Source: Plantago major (Eukaryota > Streptophyta > Magnoliopsida > Lamiales > Plantaginaceae). Taken from it: a DNA stretch of 64,000 nt. The stretch is from positions 6,559,835 through 6,623,834 of the forward strand of contig CM048839.1 of NCBI GenBank assembly GCA_026545765.1. Direction: 5' to 3'. Positions within the stretch are counted from its first letter, which is position 1. Every line of letters begins with the position of its first letter. Below, piece by piece: positions 48,869-60,457 of the stretch. The translations under genes were made by a program, and so were the position numbers. Below the pieces are notes generated by a model. It saw only the letters and a list, made by a program, of their open reading frames with translations. It ran no database searches and was not told the DNA's origin.

Positions 48869-50099
48869 ATGAGGCCAGGCCATGGAAGAGGAACTCCATT
48901 TAGGGCTTCTTTCACTCAAGCTAGTTTACGTGCTAGTTTCGTTCCAACAATGAGGCCGGGCAGTGCGAACAACTATGTGGCACAGGGCGATGGTTCTGCA
49001 ATTCCTTCTGTTTCTGTGGTCTCCTCCACACAATCCATGCCTGGTGGGGTTGCTGGAAAATTGAAGGGGCCCAAAATTTACTGGTTCGATGAGCAAGAGT
49101 TGGCACTGTTGGATTCAATGCAGATATTCATGGCGATGGATGCTCGGGATACGACGATGAAGCTGACGAATGTGCTAAGTAAGCTGGAGAAACTGATGGG
49201 TGCAAAGTACCCCACATTTGTTGGCATCATCATTCACACACATATTCGTTCTAAGCTGAAAAACTGGAGGACCAAATACTATGGCGTTCATGACATATTG
49301 AAATTGAGCGGTTCTTCATTTATTGGTGGAACTCATACGCTTGATGTCCCGGAAACAGAGTAATGGGATGACTACTGCAAGGTATGATGTTTCCCATTAC
49401 TTCTTGAATTAGAAGCATATGTACTTGTTACTAGTAGTTATTGTGTATGAATTTCTGGTTTAAATTTTGAAGGAATACAAAGATGCCAACAGGCTTAGGC
49501 ACAAAGATTTCCCATATTATGACATATGGCAAGAATGGTTTGGGAATGATCGAGCAACTGGAGATGGAGCTATTGGCTTTGATGGAGATGAGGAAACAGC
49601 GCCCCAATAGGTCTATTTACCCAACATGGAAGGGATTGGGGGCTTGGATTTGGATGATGATGATGTCACTAGCAAGGTGAGTGAATCAACAACAGGGCAG
49701 AATGTTGAATTCACAGCAAACGTGCAGCAGACACAGAGCCTTCTGACGATGAGAACAACTATCAGTGGTCCAGACCTGTACCCAGCTCCTACCCCATCTG
49801 TGAAGCGCCAGAAGCTGGAGAAAGGAGACAAAGCTGCGATGATAGCTAAGCCCTATGTGCAGTTGATTGAGAAGGTTTGTGGGAATAACACTAGGATACT
49901 GGAGGAATTGAATGTGAAACTGGGGTCCCCTGATGTTGTATTTGACACAAAATGCAAGAAGGTCGTAGATGCTCTTGAGGAAATGACAGAACTTACCGGT
50001 GGCCATGCAATCTTTGTTGAACAGCACATTGTGCGCACACCAAGCCCTCTACTTTTATCTGGGCTAGCAAGGAACATCCCAAAGACATGGTCAGGCTGA
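48869..50099 (+). pseudogene. Harbinger Myb/SANT-like partner protein
   Basis: Start ATG at 48869 (MRPGHGRGTPFR) with a Ser/Gly-rich leader. A Myb/SANT-like helix region follows (YWFDEQELALLDSMQIFMAM to KLKNWRTKYYGVHDIL, about 49078-49297). Exon 1 ends at 49381 and a GT-AG intron runs to 49472. Exon 2 gives 'YKDANRLRHKDFPYYDIWQE', then an acidic stretch (LDLDDDD) and a C-terminal helical part (LIEKVCGNNTRILEELNVKL). In-frame stops occur before WDDYCK in exon 1 and after ETAPQ in exon 2, so it is a pseudogene with about two lesions. In known Harbinger elements this protein helps bring the transposase to the nucleus and to the DNA ends. Confidence 0.75.
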
Positions 50100-50924
50100 T
50101 TATGGGTGGGAAAATCTGAGGGGAGTTGTTTGATGTTGTGTATATACTTTTGTGTGGCTTCACCACACCAACCAATCCGAACTGGACTCGTGAACGTTCT
50201 GCTAATGGTTTCTTAGGTTTTCTATTTCACAATTATTAGTTCCCTTCAATTTGCGTGCGAATAGAAACATGTGTAATTATTCGATGTCATTTGAAAGGTT
50301 CTAGGTAATTGTAATTGTCTGAATGTTTCTCTTCCTTGTGTATGAACTGTGATGTTGTACTGAACGAATGTTGTTGTTTAAGACTGTTTAGAATGAATCA
50401 ATATCAGAATGGCCATCTCTATTGTTCACTTCTCCTGCTTCTATGGTGAAATGTTTTCTTTCAAGTTGTGTTATAGGATTGAGTTGTTTATGTTCTTGGA
50501 TGTATGATTATATATGTTTCATTTCTGCGGGGTCGTTTCATAGGAAAGATGAAGTAGTTGAATAACGGCCAACTGTGTTGAGATACATGACATGCCAATT
50601 GTTTTGAAAAACCGCATTGCAAATTGAAAATTGGTACGGATTTGCTTGACCATGTTTGTGAATTAGGGGAAGGTAACAGGCATCATTTATTTTTGTCCCC
50701 GCGTTATCATTTGTTGCGAACTATTACCATTTTCAATAGTTTGAGCTCTTGAACGGCGAACACAATCTTTCAAGGACATTGTTGTTAGCAACACAGTTGG
50801 CTATCCATTGCTTTGCATTTGTTGTTGATAGGATAAGTTAGCTTCTATATATAGGACCTTGTACACAAACCATCAGTTGGAAAACCTACGAAATTATTAT
50901 TAGGTACTGTTTGGTTTCATATGT

Positions 50925-51296
50925 GAATGGTTAGGACATGATTACATAGGAAATCTATTTGAACCGGATTTCCTAAAATGTGTGAAGGGAATGTGTTGAT
51001 TTCCTTGTTTGGTTTCTTATTTGGTGTTTTTGAACCGGATTTATTTTTACGACAATTCCGTTGTTTGGTTTTGTGAACAGTGTGGAAATCATGTCACTGG
51101 GCTTGGGCCAACACAAAACGTAATGTAGCTAATCTGCAATTTTGGCCCAATGTCTTTCAGGTTATTGGGCTTAGGTTATAAACTGAAACATATTACCCCC
51201 AAACCATAACTCCCACATTCCCGATTATGAGCTCAAGAACCCTAGCTCCCAACTTTCTGAAACCCTACACCGAAAACCGACATTCAACTTCTGAAA
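50925..51296 (+). promoter_or_regulatory. Probable promoter of the GRF zinc-finger gene
   Basis: Upstream of the GRF gene lie 'gggcttgggcc', 'tggcccaa' and 'gggcttagg' words (site II-like GGCCCA elements) and telo-box-like 'aaccctag' and 'aaaccctaca' near 51240-51270. Such sets are common in promoters of constitutively expressed plant genes. Three 'gttgtttggttt'-type words at 50930-51070 echo the element's own ends, so a nested element cannot be excluded. Confidence 0.4.
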
Positions 51297-51847
51297 TTGA
51301 GGATGCTGAGCCAAGGCACTTGGTCTAACGGTAGCAATTCATTGGAACGAAAGGAAGATGAATGTCTCATGAGTCAATTCGAGTGGTGTTACTGTGAGCC
51401 GAGAGAGGTTACCCTTGACGGAATTGATTGGGAGGATCTTCCTGGCCGTTCTTACTCAAAGTGTGCTAATGGGTTAGTAAGTTCCTTTTTAATGTTTCCT
51501 TTGATTTATGAATGTCTAGTTTATTTGATCAAGATGTTGTGGAGTTATATTTATGTATATAGAATTTGGATTTTGTTCGTATTTTACAGACGGGGTGTGG
51601 CTATTTTCGTTGGGGATGTGAGCCTTTGGGTAATAGGACTGAGTACATCTTATCAAAAATGCATGATGAGAAATTGGAAGCAGAAGAGGCCAAGTTTCAG
51701 GCTGAGAGTGACTTGTTGAGGGCAAATATGGAGAACATGAAGCTGAAAGAAGTGATGCAGGATCTTGATTGCAAGGTAAATATGTTCAAGAGGGTGGTGA
51801 TGGGGTTGTCTTTGATTGGGCTTGTTTTCGGTGTAATGATGCATTGA
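51297..51847 (+). CDS. GRF-type zinc-finger protein with coiled coil and TM
   Basis: Two exons, 51297-51476 and 51590-51847, with donor GTAAGT and acceptor TTTTACAG in matching phase, give an open 145-residue protein. Residues 30-70 form a GRF-type zinc finger (WCYCEPREV, SYSKCAN, GCGYFRW). A charged coiled-coil follows (KLEAEEAKFQAESDLLRANM), then a C-terminal hydrophobic span VVMGLSLIGLVFGVMM that could anchor it in a membrane. GRF fingers bind nucleic acid in proteins such as APE2 and TOP3A; small plant GRF-coiled-coil-TM proteins have no settled role. It lies inside the Harbinger element, on the same strand as the transposase, and is the only gene there without a visible lesion. Other start codons (MLSQ, MSQF) are possible. 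It could be a captured host gene or a third element gene. Confidence 0.7.
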
Positions 51848-53405
51848 GTATGACTTAAGATTATAGCAGTAGTAGTGAACTAACTGACATTGATTTGCAT
51901 TGTTAGATGAATTCGTAATAGAGGTGTTCATCTTGTTTTTCTGTTATGCAATGTAAGCGTTTTGGTCAAATTCGGATGTATGTATTCTGCTTGATGATGA
52001 AAAGAAGGCTCTGTTTTGGGGGTCAACTACCAATAATTAACGAACAACCAATTCAAAGTGTTTCCAGTATCGTACAAAACCGAACCATGTCCAATTCTAC
52101 GTGACAAAGCAGCTTACATTGAGCCACATAAACACAATGTAATATAGTTCATTCATGGTTTGAAGTTTGCTATACAATAAAGTACATACCCTGCCACATA
52201 AAGCGCGCCAATACGCCCTCCTTGCATGAACCCGGTTCCTCTGAACAACATACACCACTCCTGGAGATTCAATGAATCTCTTGAAAGCACGGTACCGCTT
52301 CCTCATCGCAGACAAAGACCGGATTAACGACATCAGTCGAATCTTCCGGCCTAAGTGAGTACTTAGAGAGGTAGTGTATGACCGAAGCGCTGCCATTACA
52401 GCTCCAGAAGTCCAGTTCGACAAACAACACCATCTAAAAGACGGGCAAGAAGTATATCTTGATCCCGTGCCCATCCTGCCCTTGTGTACACAGCCCTATC
52501 ATCGATTCTCAGTAAAACATCCATTCTATGAACTGCTAAAGCAACCTGTTGTGCAACTCCTGTATTTTACACAAACAAAAAACGATGTTAACCATTACTA
52601 GCTTCGCCTATAGGTACACAGAAAGTGTGTAACAGCCAAAACATTCGTCTCTCAACGGAACTAATTTTGTATATCCTCATATGCAAGTTATCAACACGAC
52701 AATGGCCAGTTATAATTAGGATCCAGATCTACTGTTCACTTGAATAGCGGAGCCCCATCAATAACCTTTACTACTACACATTAATTGCGTTCAACCACAA
52801 ATTTAATCAAAACACAACCAACACAAAACACTAAATCTCGAATACTAAATCAACAATACAGACCTTCAACCACACCGATGAAAAAGCATAACCAAAACAT
52901 TTCATAGTCCAAACATTTGGGCATTACGAATTATCAAAACAAATCGGGGGTCAATTCGTGAATTCCAATTCCTTTGCTAAGAGACGGGTAAAGCCATACC
53001 TGTATAAAAACAATGGGCAGTCAGCCGGATCTCAAGCACCTGTTCCGGCCAGCAGTCGCAGTTTCTTCCGCCTCCCCAGCTAAGTCCAATTGTACGAGAG
53101 AAAACTTGCAGATGTTTTGTAGCCGCTAAAAATGTGAGGGAGATTCGCCTCTTTCAAAATATAAATGGAAAGGGTACAGTAGACATTTCAATTGGCATAT
53201 TAAGGATAGATTGGACATTTCATACAACCACAGCCCATAAAACAGAATGGTCCATGACCAAACACGAAGCCATTTTCACCATACAATTTCGGCCCACACG
53301 AAGCCAACTCAACCAAACACATACCATTCTACTGCTGACCCAAAATGAGGAATGTGTTATTAGAATTATAACAGTGTTTTATACCCATTCTCTAGACTGG
53401 GCCAT
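51848..53405. other. Harbinger 3' non-coding region
   Basis: No convincing gene. A minus-strand open frame (52097-52474) is basic but unlike anything I recognise. Near the right end, 'accaaacac' words (53260, 53310) echo the terminal repeat. Confidence 0.4.
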
Positions 53406-53428
53406 AACCCATACCAAACGAAACAATA

Positions 53429-54540
53429 TGCCATGAAATTGTAGTCAGCGATTCTACGTCATGGTCAAAAAAATTCAAATGGAAATGGAACCACATATTT
53501 GTATAAAAATTCAAGTTGAGTTTCTCAATTTGAGTTGAGTTGTGCCAACTTTTTAAGTTTGTTTCTCCACTCGACACTATACTATTCGAGTTGAGTTACT
53601 CTTAATTAATTCTAAAACAAAAACTTCAATATTCAAATATACAAAATACTAGTGTCAAATATCACAATTTAATGCTAGCAAATACAAAACTTAAAACTCA
53701 ACTTCAGTTTAATTATTATTCATTAACTCTCCAATTTAACTCAAATTTAATTTAGAGCTTGGAGTCAAATTTAATTTCACATAGAGTACACAAAATACCA
53801 TACATTCGTTAACTAAACAACATTCAAAAGAAAAAGAAATTTAATTAGTAAGCTAACTGCAGTTGTTTTTCATTAAATTTTGATCAATGAAGTTCGGGCT
53901 TTACTGGTCCGTAACTCTATTGGGCCACTTCATTTGTATACGTTCAGATTGCATCAATTCAATTGGGTTAGTCAGTACTTGAGCTCATTTTTCCGTGCGG
54001 GCCTATGTGTCACATTTGTGGGTTGATCAACTAAACATGTTCAACGTAATCATTTTTGAAGTTTGAACATCTTTGTGAGATGTTTGTGTTACTATCTAAT
54101 AATGATTTAAATCCATGCATATATATTCTGCAGATTGCAAGTATGGTCTGTAATATGGACTCCGATAATCAAGTAAGTAAATGAGCACCAATGACAATTG
54201 ATGTTAACGAAATAAATAACGTTAAAACGAGCACCACGGTAATTGAGGTCGAACTAAGAACCACTTCATTGAGAGTGTCTGAGAAGATGAGATGTCGACA
54301 TGCAAAGAGTATAGAGAGATCCGGAGATACATATAAGAGATATTGGCATCATCTACTTATTCAGTGATTCGATTGGCAAGCCCTGTATCATCTCTAGTGC
54401 TTCTGGTTTAGCAAGTTAGAACTTTCCCATATCGATAAATAAATTGATGATCTTCTCAACAAAATTTCACAGTTCCAAATGGGTTTTATTGCATATGATA
54501 ATGTATTATGGGGAAGAAAAGTGAAGAACAGAAACATGTA
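53429..54540. other. Intergenic DNA, no gene seen
   Basis: AT-rich with several 'actcaactt/ttgagttgag' words but no coding region or clear repeat. Confidence 0.4.
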
Positions 54541-54556
54541 GGTACGAAAAGTAAAG

Positions 54557-54562
54557 ACCGAC
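54557..54562 (+). promoter_or_regulatory. DRE/CRT core (ACCGAC)
   Basis: The word ACCGAC is the core bound by CBF/DREB factors in cold- and drought-induced plant promoters. It stands 200 bp before the start codon of the COR413 gene. Confidence 0.55.
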
Positions 54563-54591
54563 ATTAGCCAATCAATAATTTATAAATCTCT

Positions 54592-54598
54592 ACGTGGC
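54592..54598 (+). promoter_or_regulatory. ABRE (ACGTGGC)
   Basis: ACGTGGC is the ABA-response core bound by ABF/AREB bZIP factors. It lies 30 bp after the DRE core and about 165 bp before the start codon. A 'tatttaata' TATA-like word follows at 54689. Confidence 0.6.
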
Positions 54599-54762
54599 AA
54601 CAAATCATTTATTCTCCTTGTCCCAAAGTGAACAGCTCACTCTTTCATCTTGACTTTGCATCTAACACTTATCATCTATAACTGCCCTATTTAATACTCA
54701 CTCATCACTGATAAAAATCCCATCTTTCTAATTGAATTATTTGCTACAGTCTGAAACTAATC

Positions 54763-56468
54763 ATGGATAAAATGATTGGAGGAAAGAAGAGTTATTTGGC
54801 AATGAAGACTGATATTGCAGCAGATTCTAATGAACTGATCAAGTCTGATTTCAAGGAAATTGGTAATGCAGTCAAGAAATTGGCTAATCATGCTGTTAAG
54901 CTTGGTGGGCTTGGATTTGGGACTTCTTTTCTCAAATGGGTTGCTTCTTTTGCTGCTATGTAAGTATTTTCTTTTACCTTTTTGGTTGATCTTCTTGTTT
55001 TTTGGTTTAGTTAAGAGCTTGATTACTTTTTATGGATACCGTAAGTTTATACTCACAAAGGTTAGTGTGTCGAATACACGTGTGATTTCACATAGGTATC
55101 ACACCGTTTGTGATTAGAAGTGTATTGGGCACAGAAGAAAATGATAATGTATTGGTTGTCTGGTTTTGGACCAGTTTTGATTAAATATAGTTTAAAGTTT
55201 GTCATTGAACTGCCAGATCTGGAATGTACATATTCAATGTTAGATATTGCTAATAAATAGATCAATTCACAGGTCAAGTCTGAGGTTTTAGTTGAGATTG
55301 ACTTCTTTCATTCTTTAAGTTCAACTGGTTCTTGTCACTTTGTGCATCAGTGTAGTTAAGTGAAGTTGAAATATGCAACTAAGCTATTCTTCTTGAAATT
55401 TATGTAATTTGATTGCAATGCAGATGAACAATACATGAGCCTTTTTAAGGCCTAATTCTAAGAAGCTAAAATTTCCATTTTTGCTCTTTTTTCTTGAAAA
55501 AAATGTGATGAACAATACATGACTTTACTGGCAAGGGCTGTTATGTGTGTGCTTATGATCAAGTAAATGACAGACTTTGTGGTTACGAATTTTCAATGTA
55601 CTTGCAGTATCTGGAATCTAACAAAACCTGTGGTTTTAGAAACCTGTAAATTAGCCTTTAGTTTTGCTTAGGATAGGAATTAGGAAACAGGATAAAGGTG
55701 CAATAATTCAAGGTGCAAATGGGCTATTCATTGTCTTTTGTGCCGTTGGTTTAAATCTATATGTTACAAATCGGACGCTGTGGCTTTTAGTGTCTTGAAG
55801 AGTGACAACAGAGGCCAATCTATTGGTAAAAAAATTAATGAACTTGTTTGTCCATCTGCAGTTACTTGCTGGTCTTGGACCGTACGAATTGGAAAACCAA
55901 CATTCTTACATCCCTCTTGATCCCTTATATCTTTCTGTGTCTCCCTTCATTCCTATTCAAGTTGCTGAGGTAATCATCATCCTTGTCCTAAAAAATGTCT
56001 TTTTCGAACATTTCATTTCCTCGCTTCAAATTTTCATGTGAAAAAATGGTACAGAGGTGAGATTGGAAAGTGGATCGCTATCGTCGCGGTTGTGCTAAGG
56101 CTATTCTTCCCACGCCACTTTCCAGGTAATCGCTACCTTCGCTTGATTTATTCATCCATTCTATAATGTTTAACCTGCCTGCTTACAATGTGTAATAAAT
56201 ACATACGAATGCAGACTATCTGGACATGCCGGCGTCTCTGATCCTTCTACTTGTCGTGGCTCCTGGTTTCTTCGCGGATACAATTAGGGGAAGCATTTGG
56301 GGAACCCTCATTTGCTTGGCTATTGGATGTTATCTGTTGCAAGAACACATTCGAGCATCGGGTGGGTTCAGGAATTCGTTCACGAAGAGCAATGGGATAT
56401 CAAACTCTATTGGGATTCTCCTCCTTTTCGTCTATCCGGCTTGGGCAATCATAACTATCCTTCTCTAG
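54763..56468 (+). CDS. COR413-PM: COR413-PM cold-regulated plasma-membrane protein
   Basis: Four exons with GT-AG borders in matching phase: 54763-54959, 55862-55969, 56055-56125 and 56215-56468. They join to 630 nt, or 209 residues and a stop, the usual size of the family. COR413 proteins are multi-pass membrane proteins induced in cold acclimation; the exact biochemical role is unknown. Seen: soluble N-terminus (MDKMIGGKKSYLAMKTDIAA) with 'IKSDFKEIGNAVKKLANHAV'; hydrophobic spans starting at LKWVASFAAIYLLVLDRTNW; 'IAIVAVVLRLFFPRHFP'; 'SLILLLVVAPGFFA'; the family signature LLQEHIRASGGFRNSFT; and a last span 'NSIGILLLFVYPAWAIITIL'. About six membrane segments are likely. The GGFRNSFT ending fits the plasma-membrane (PM) group better than the plastid-envelope (IM) group, and no transit peptide is seen. 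DRE and ABRE words upstream fit cold and ABA induction. No lesion. Confidence 0.93.
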
Positions 56469-58703
56469 ATGAAAGCACCTATGATTTTCAAGTTGCACCT
56501 TTCCATTTCTCAGTTTGCAATGTGTGTGATTTGTTCAGTTTCATGTGTTTGCCACATTGTTGTAAGAGGCTCTTCTGGATTTCATAACTCTGGTTGTTTT
56601 GAATACAACCCAATATCTGTTTCATTCTAGCATTACATTTTCACACATAAATTCTTACCTAGACAACAGTGAGTTATATAAATAAAATGGATTCGATTTT
56701 AATAATATACTACTAATTATATGCAAAGAAAGATATTTGATATATTTATCGATGTCCATTTTCATCGATTTAGTACTCATACTCCCTTTCCATCATTTGA
56801 TATATCCATTGTCCATTTTCATCACAGAACAATCCTTCGATCCGAATTGATCCTGCTCGGATCTAACATGTTCTACCCGTTTGCCAGACTAGCTCGGCTC
56901 GAGTTCGACTAAAGCTCGAACCAAATTAGCCAAGCTCGAGCCTACTTATCATAACTGAAGTTCGAGCCGGAAAACTCGTTTTGTTAACGAGCTCGGCTCG
57001 ACTGGTTTTATATCAATGGAGTAGTCATTATTAAACCAGATGTGGAAAGAAATTAACAAAGTCATTAGTGGTAAAGTTGAAGCATTGGAAAAACTGCGCA
57101 AATACCCTGGCATCAACAGTGCTCGAGCTGTCAGTTTTAAGTAGGTACCCTATCGAAATTAATGGTCTGAAGCGTGCTATGGAAGTGTGAGATTGGCATT
57201 TAATTAATTATAATCGGAATTCTAAAAGTTCATTTTCATTTCTTCTTCTCTTTTTCAATTGCTCATTTCATCTCTTTTCCTGAGTACTTCAGACTCATCA
57301 TCCAATCGATCAGATTTGCAGCTTCCTGTCATTTCATTTCTGCGTAAGATACTGTAATGTACTTGTTCTTAAAATTATTTACAAGACTACTGTAATGTAT
57401 TTGTTCTTCAAGCATGCCCTATTTACATGGTTTTTACCCTATGCTGCTGTTAGACTTAGGGCTGAGCATCAGTGGACCGGACTCGAATTTTACTCTGATC
57501 CGGACTGATTCATTTTTTTTTGTCTGGGTTTCGGGTTTCTGTTTTGCCAAAATTCGGGTTTCGGGTCGGGTTGGGTCAAAACCCAGAAAAATTCGGTCCA
57601 ACCGGAACGGCTCGGACAAAGTGAAAAGAATATAATATTTATAAATTCCAACTTATCCAAATAAGTGTGCTAGACTGCTAGTGTAGTAATTCCTGAAATT
57701 TGAAATGATAAATAATGTGCATGTGCTAATAACTAGGTACTACCTAGTTATTTGGGTGGAATCAATTTAATGGTGTTGTTTAAATTCCAGCAGATTAATT
57801 ATTTGTTTTTGAGTTTTGTTGTGTATGCAGTAACTAATTATTAAATTAGCCCTTTTTTTTATTTTTTATCAACACTCAGTAGGGTCAAAATGGGTCCAGC
57901 CTGATCCGATCCGGATTTTACTGGTCGATGCAATGAACCTGCTCCAATACGATTTGATGCCTATTCATAAACCATGGCTTTATCTACTCTTCTTTTTTTT
58001 AATTCGATGCTCAACCCTAGTTATACTATTTACTTTCTTCATATGTTTCCAATTCCAGTCTCCAAAATGGACTAGTGTTGTTAAATGAGGCCAGGGCAGT
58101 TAATTATTTATAAGACTACTACTACTGTAATGTAATTGTTCTTAGTTACATGGTTTTTAGTTTTTACCCTATGCTGCTGCAGGACTATTACTTTCTTCAT
58201 ATGTTTCCAGTTAGTTACATGGGTCGCTTTGTTCTATTTCCAGATGAGCAATAGAGTTGAAAAGATTGGATCTTTCTGCAATTTCTTGTAAGAAGTTTGG
58301 TTGGTTGTTTTGTTTTAGGGGGTTTTGAGTTGAGTAAAATTGTGGGTCTGTTTGGTTTTAGACTTTTAGAGTGAGTGAGTAGAGAAATTGAGGAGAAAAG
58401 AGAATAGAAGAGAAACAAGATGAGTTGCTTCCACATCCTGTCAAAGATCAGCTGCCTGGTGTTTCTTATTGCATTACTAATTAGTTGAATACTAGGTATT
58501 TACCCTATTTGATTCTAGTTATCAGGTGCTACTAGTATGATTGCTTGATTTTTTATGAGATGATATAGACATGGCACTTTTGTTTTTTTTATGAAGTTCT
58601 CTTTGTTGATGTTCCTTCTTTGCTGGATTCAGCAAAGAAAGAAGGATAGTTGGTTGGTCTGATGCTTGCACTTGTAAAATTATAGGTTGATTTGTTGGTT
58701 CAA
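56469..58703. other. Intergenic DNA with diverged repeats
   Basis: The region 56890-57000 is rich in 'gctcggctcgag'-type words and 57460-57610 in 'ttcgggtt' words, both common in plant intergenic repeats. The words 'acatggtttttaccctatgc' and 'tttcttcatatgtttcca' are duplicated locally (57424 with 58147; 58035 with 58190). No gene supported. Confidence 0.5.
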
Positions 58704-60457
58704 ATGGAATGTGATGAAGATTGCTTGAGTGATCTACCTGATCATTTCATAGCTAACATTCCATCTCGTTTGCCAACAACTGATGCTGTGGCGACTTCTG
58801 TTTTATCCAAAGATTGTCAATTTATAATGTTGATATCGATGATTCAAAACTGAGTCCCTATATCGATGATTTATTGCTGAACCCCCAAGATGATAAGGCA
58901 ATGTTTCTTGAGTTTCTGAGAAAAGTACTTCTGAATATACAGAATCCCAGAGGTATCCAATTGAGACTTTCATTTACATCATGGAGGAACTACATTTACT
59001 CGAGAGAGCCAAGGAAGCTGTCGGACAATCATGTGGATTTTGTCTTGCACGACCGCCTTTTGAATACTGGTTCATTGAGAAACTTGAGCTTAGATATGCT
59101 CACATGGACTATTCCTACTAAGAATCACTTTCCCAACCTTATGAGCTTAAACCTTCAATTTGTTCATATATTCAATGAGAATTCTAATACCAGAACTTGG
59201 ACATTCACTCTTCCTGCCACAGAAGAGATCTTTCTGCAAAATTGTTACTGGACTGCGACTACAGTGGAAATCCATGCTCCTGTGCTGAAAAGTTTCATAT
59301 CCTGTACCACTGAATTGGAAATTCATCATGACTACACAATAAATATTTTTGGTGCCAAGCTTGAAAAGTTCTGTTCTCGTCGTTGTCAGGAAAACATTAT
59401 TCTAACTGAATCAACAGTTGCTTCCGCCACTCTTGACAGTAGTGTGGATATGAGAGATTACGAGGGAAGTATCTTATATAGTGGTTTGCGGGCTATAATT
59501 CTGTTGGAAGCACTCTCATCATCTGTAGAGGATCTGATGTTATCGTTTTTCCTGGCTGAGGTTAGTTGTATGCTCACTTTGTCCAGTGATATTGCTATTG
59601 GTTTGTTTGTAAATTATCTTATGATTTCTCCAAGTCTGCTCTCCAAAGGTTGGCCTGAGCGAGCGAATATTGACTGTGTTGGAGTTCCTTAAAAACCTTG
59701 GTTTAAATAAACGTGGCATCTGATTTTCACACTTTGTAAGTATATGTGATTCAACGAAACTATTTCATTTGGTTGTTCCAGGTTTACCAACTAACGTCCT
59801 CGTTTGTAATGAAGATTTGCCGTACTTATTTATATTAACACTTTCATTCTGTAATGCACTTGTTTTGCTCTGATCTTTCTGAAGGCTGTTCTGGACAATC
59901 CAGAAGGATCTCCTCTTTCAATTTTCCAGAAGCTAGGAAGACTTGTTCTGTGCTCTGATGATTATAATTACCTTGGTGGTCACACAGACGATCTATTTGA
60001 GCTACTTTATGTCGCCCCTTTACTGAAATCTCTAGTCATAGACACGGTAAAACATACTCCGACAGTCCTACTTCACTTTATAGTACTGAGATTTTATTAA
60101 AGCTTTTCAATAATTTGGTGCAAGGCACGTTTAAAAATTCCCCCCCCCCCCCCCCCCCCCCCCATTTTGTACCAGGGAGAATGGATGATTTATGACTATG
60201 ATACCATGGTGTCTGAAGTATCATCATACCTTAAGAATGAACTTGATGAAATAGAGTTCTGTATTCTTTCAGAGAGTCATGTGCCTGAGGCGATTGATCT
60301 AGCAAAGTTTCTGTTGGGAACTGGTGCACAACTGAAGAGGTTTCGATACCTGATAAGTGGTGATCAGCGTGAGGATGATATCATGGGGCAGTTATCGGCA
60401 TGCCCAAAAGCTTCAACCAATGTAATCATATATGTTGAAACCCAAGAGCAGACGTAA
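58704..60457 (+). pseudogene. F-box/FBD (LRR-type) protein gene, damaged F-box
   Basis: Three exons in phase: 58704-59560, 59885-60046 and 60176-60457. Start ATG at 58704 gives MECDEDCLSDLPDHFIANIP and continues through 'RLPTTDAVATSVLSK', a typical F-box of the plant F-box/FBD/LRR family. Right after LSK the usual RWRYLW block is missing and the frame changes near 58815; the rest (SIYNVDIDDSKLSPYIDDLL onward) is read in another frame without further stops. The middle part has LRR-like spacing (LRNLSLDMLTWTIP, FPNLMSLNLQF). The last exon matches the FBD C-terminus (LKNELDEIEFCILSE, GAQLKRFRYLISG). F-box proteins join SCF ubiquitin ligases through the F-box; loss of its second half should abolish that. 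Recent pseudogene, or a single indel in this allele or assembly. Confidence 0.75.
60140..60163 (+). repeat. (C)24 homopolymer before a splice acceptor
   Basis: Uninterrupted run of 24 C, twelve bases before the inferred acceptor 'ttttgtaccag' of the last F-box/FBD exon, where a pyrimidine tract is expected. Confidence 0.9.

Larger units (their letters stand above)
46403..53425 (+). mobile_element. PIF/Harbinger DNA transposon with three genes
   Basis: A 7.0 kb element with terminal inverted repeats: GTTTCGTTTGGTATGGGTT at 46404-46422 and its exact 19-bp complement at 53406-53424, followed by diverged subterminal 'ggccca' words. The two expected Harbinger genes, transposase and Myb/SANT-like protein, run in the same direction. 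A third, GRF zinc-finger gene follows. ATA stands on both outer sides (46400-46402 and 53426-53428) if one terminal mismatch is allowed; typical Harbinger targets are 3 bp (TAA/TTA). The two core genes are broken, so the copy is probably immobile on its own. Confidence 0.85.

Noticed and set aside
52097-52474. Basic 125-residue minus-strand frame in the Harbinger
   Set aside because: No recognisable family, no support from neighbours, opposite strand to the three element genes.
57041-57145. 34-codon frame MWKEINKVISGKVEAL as a gene fragment
   Set aside because: Too short and without recognisable homology.
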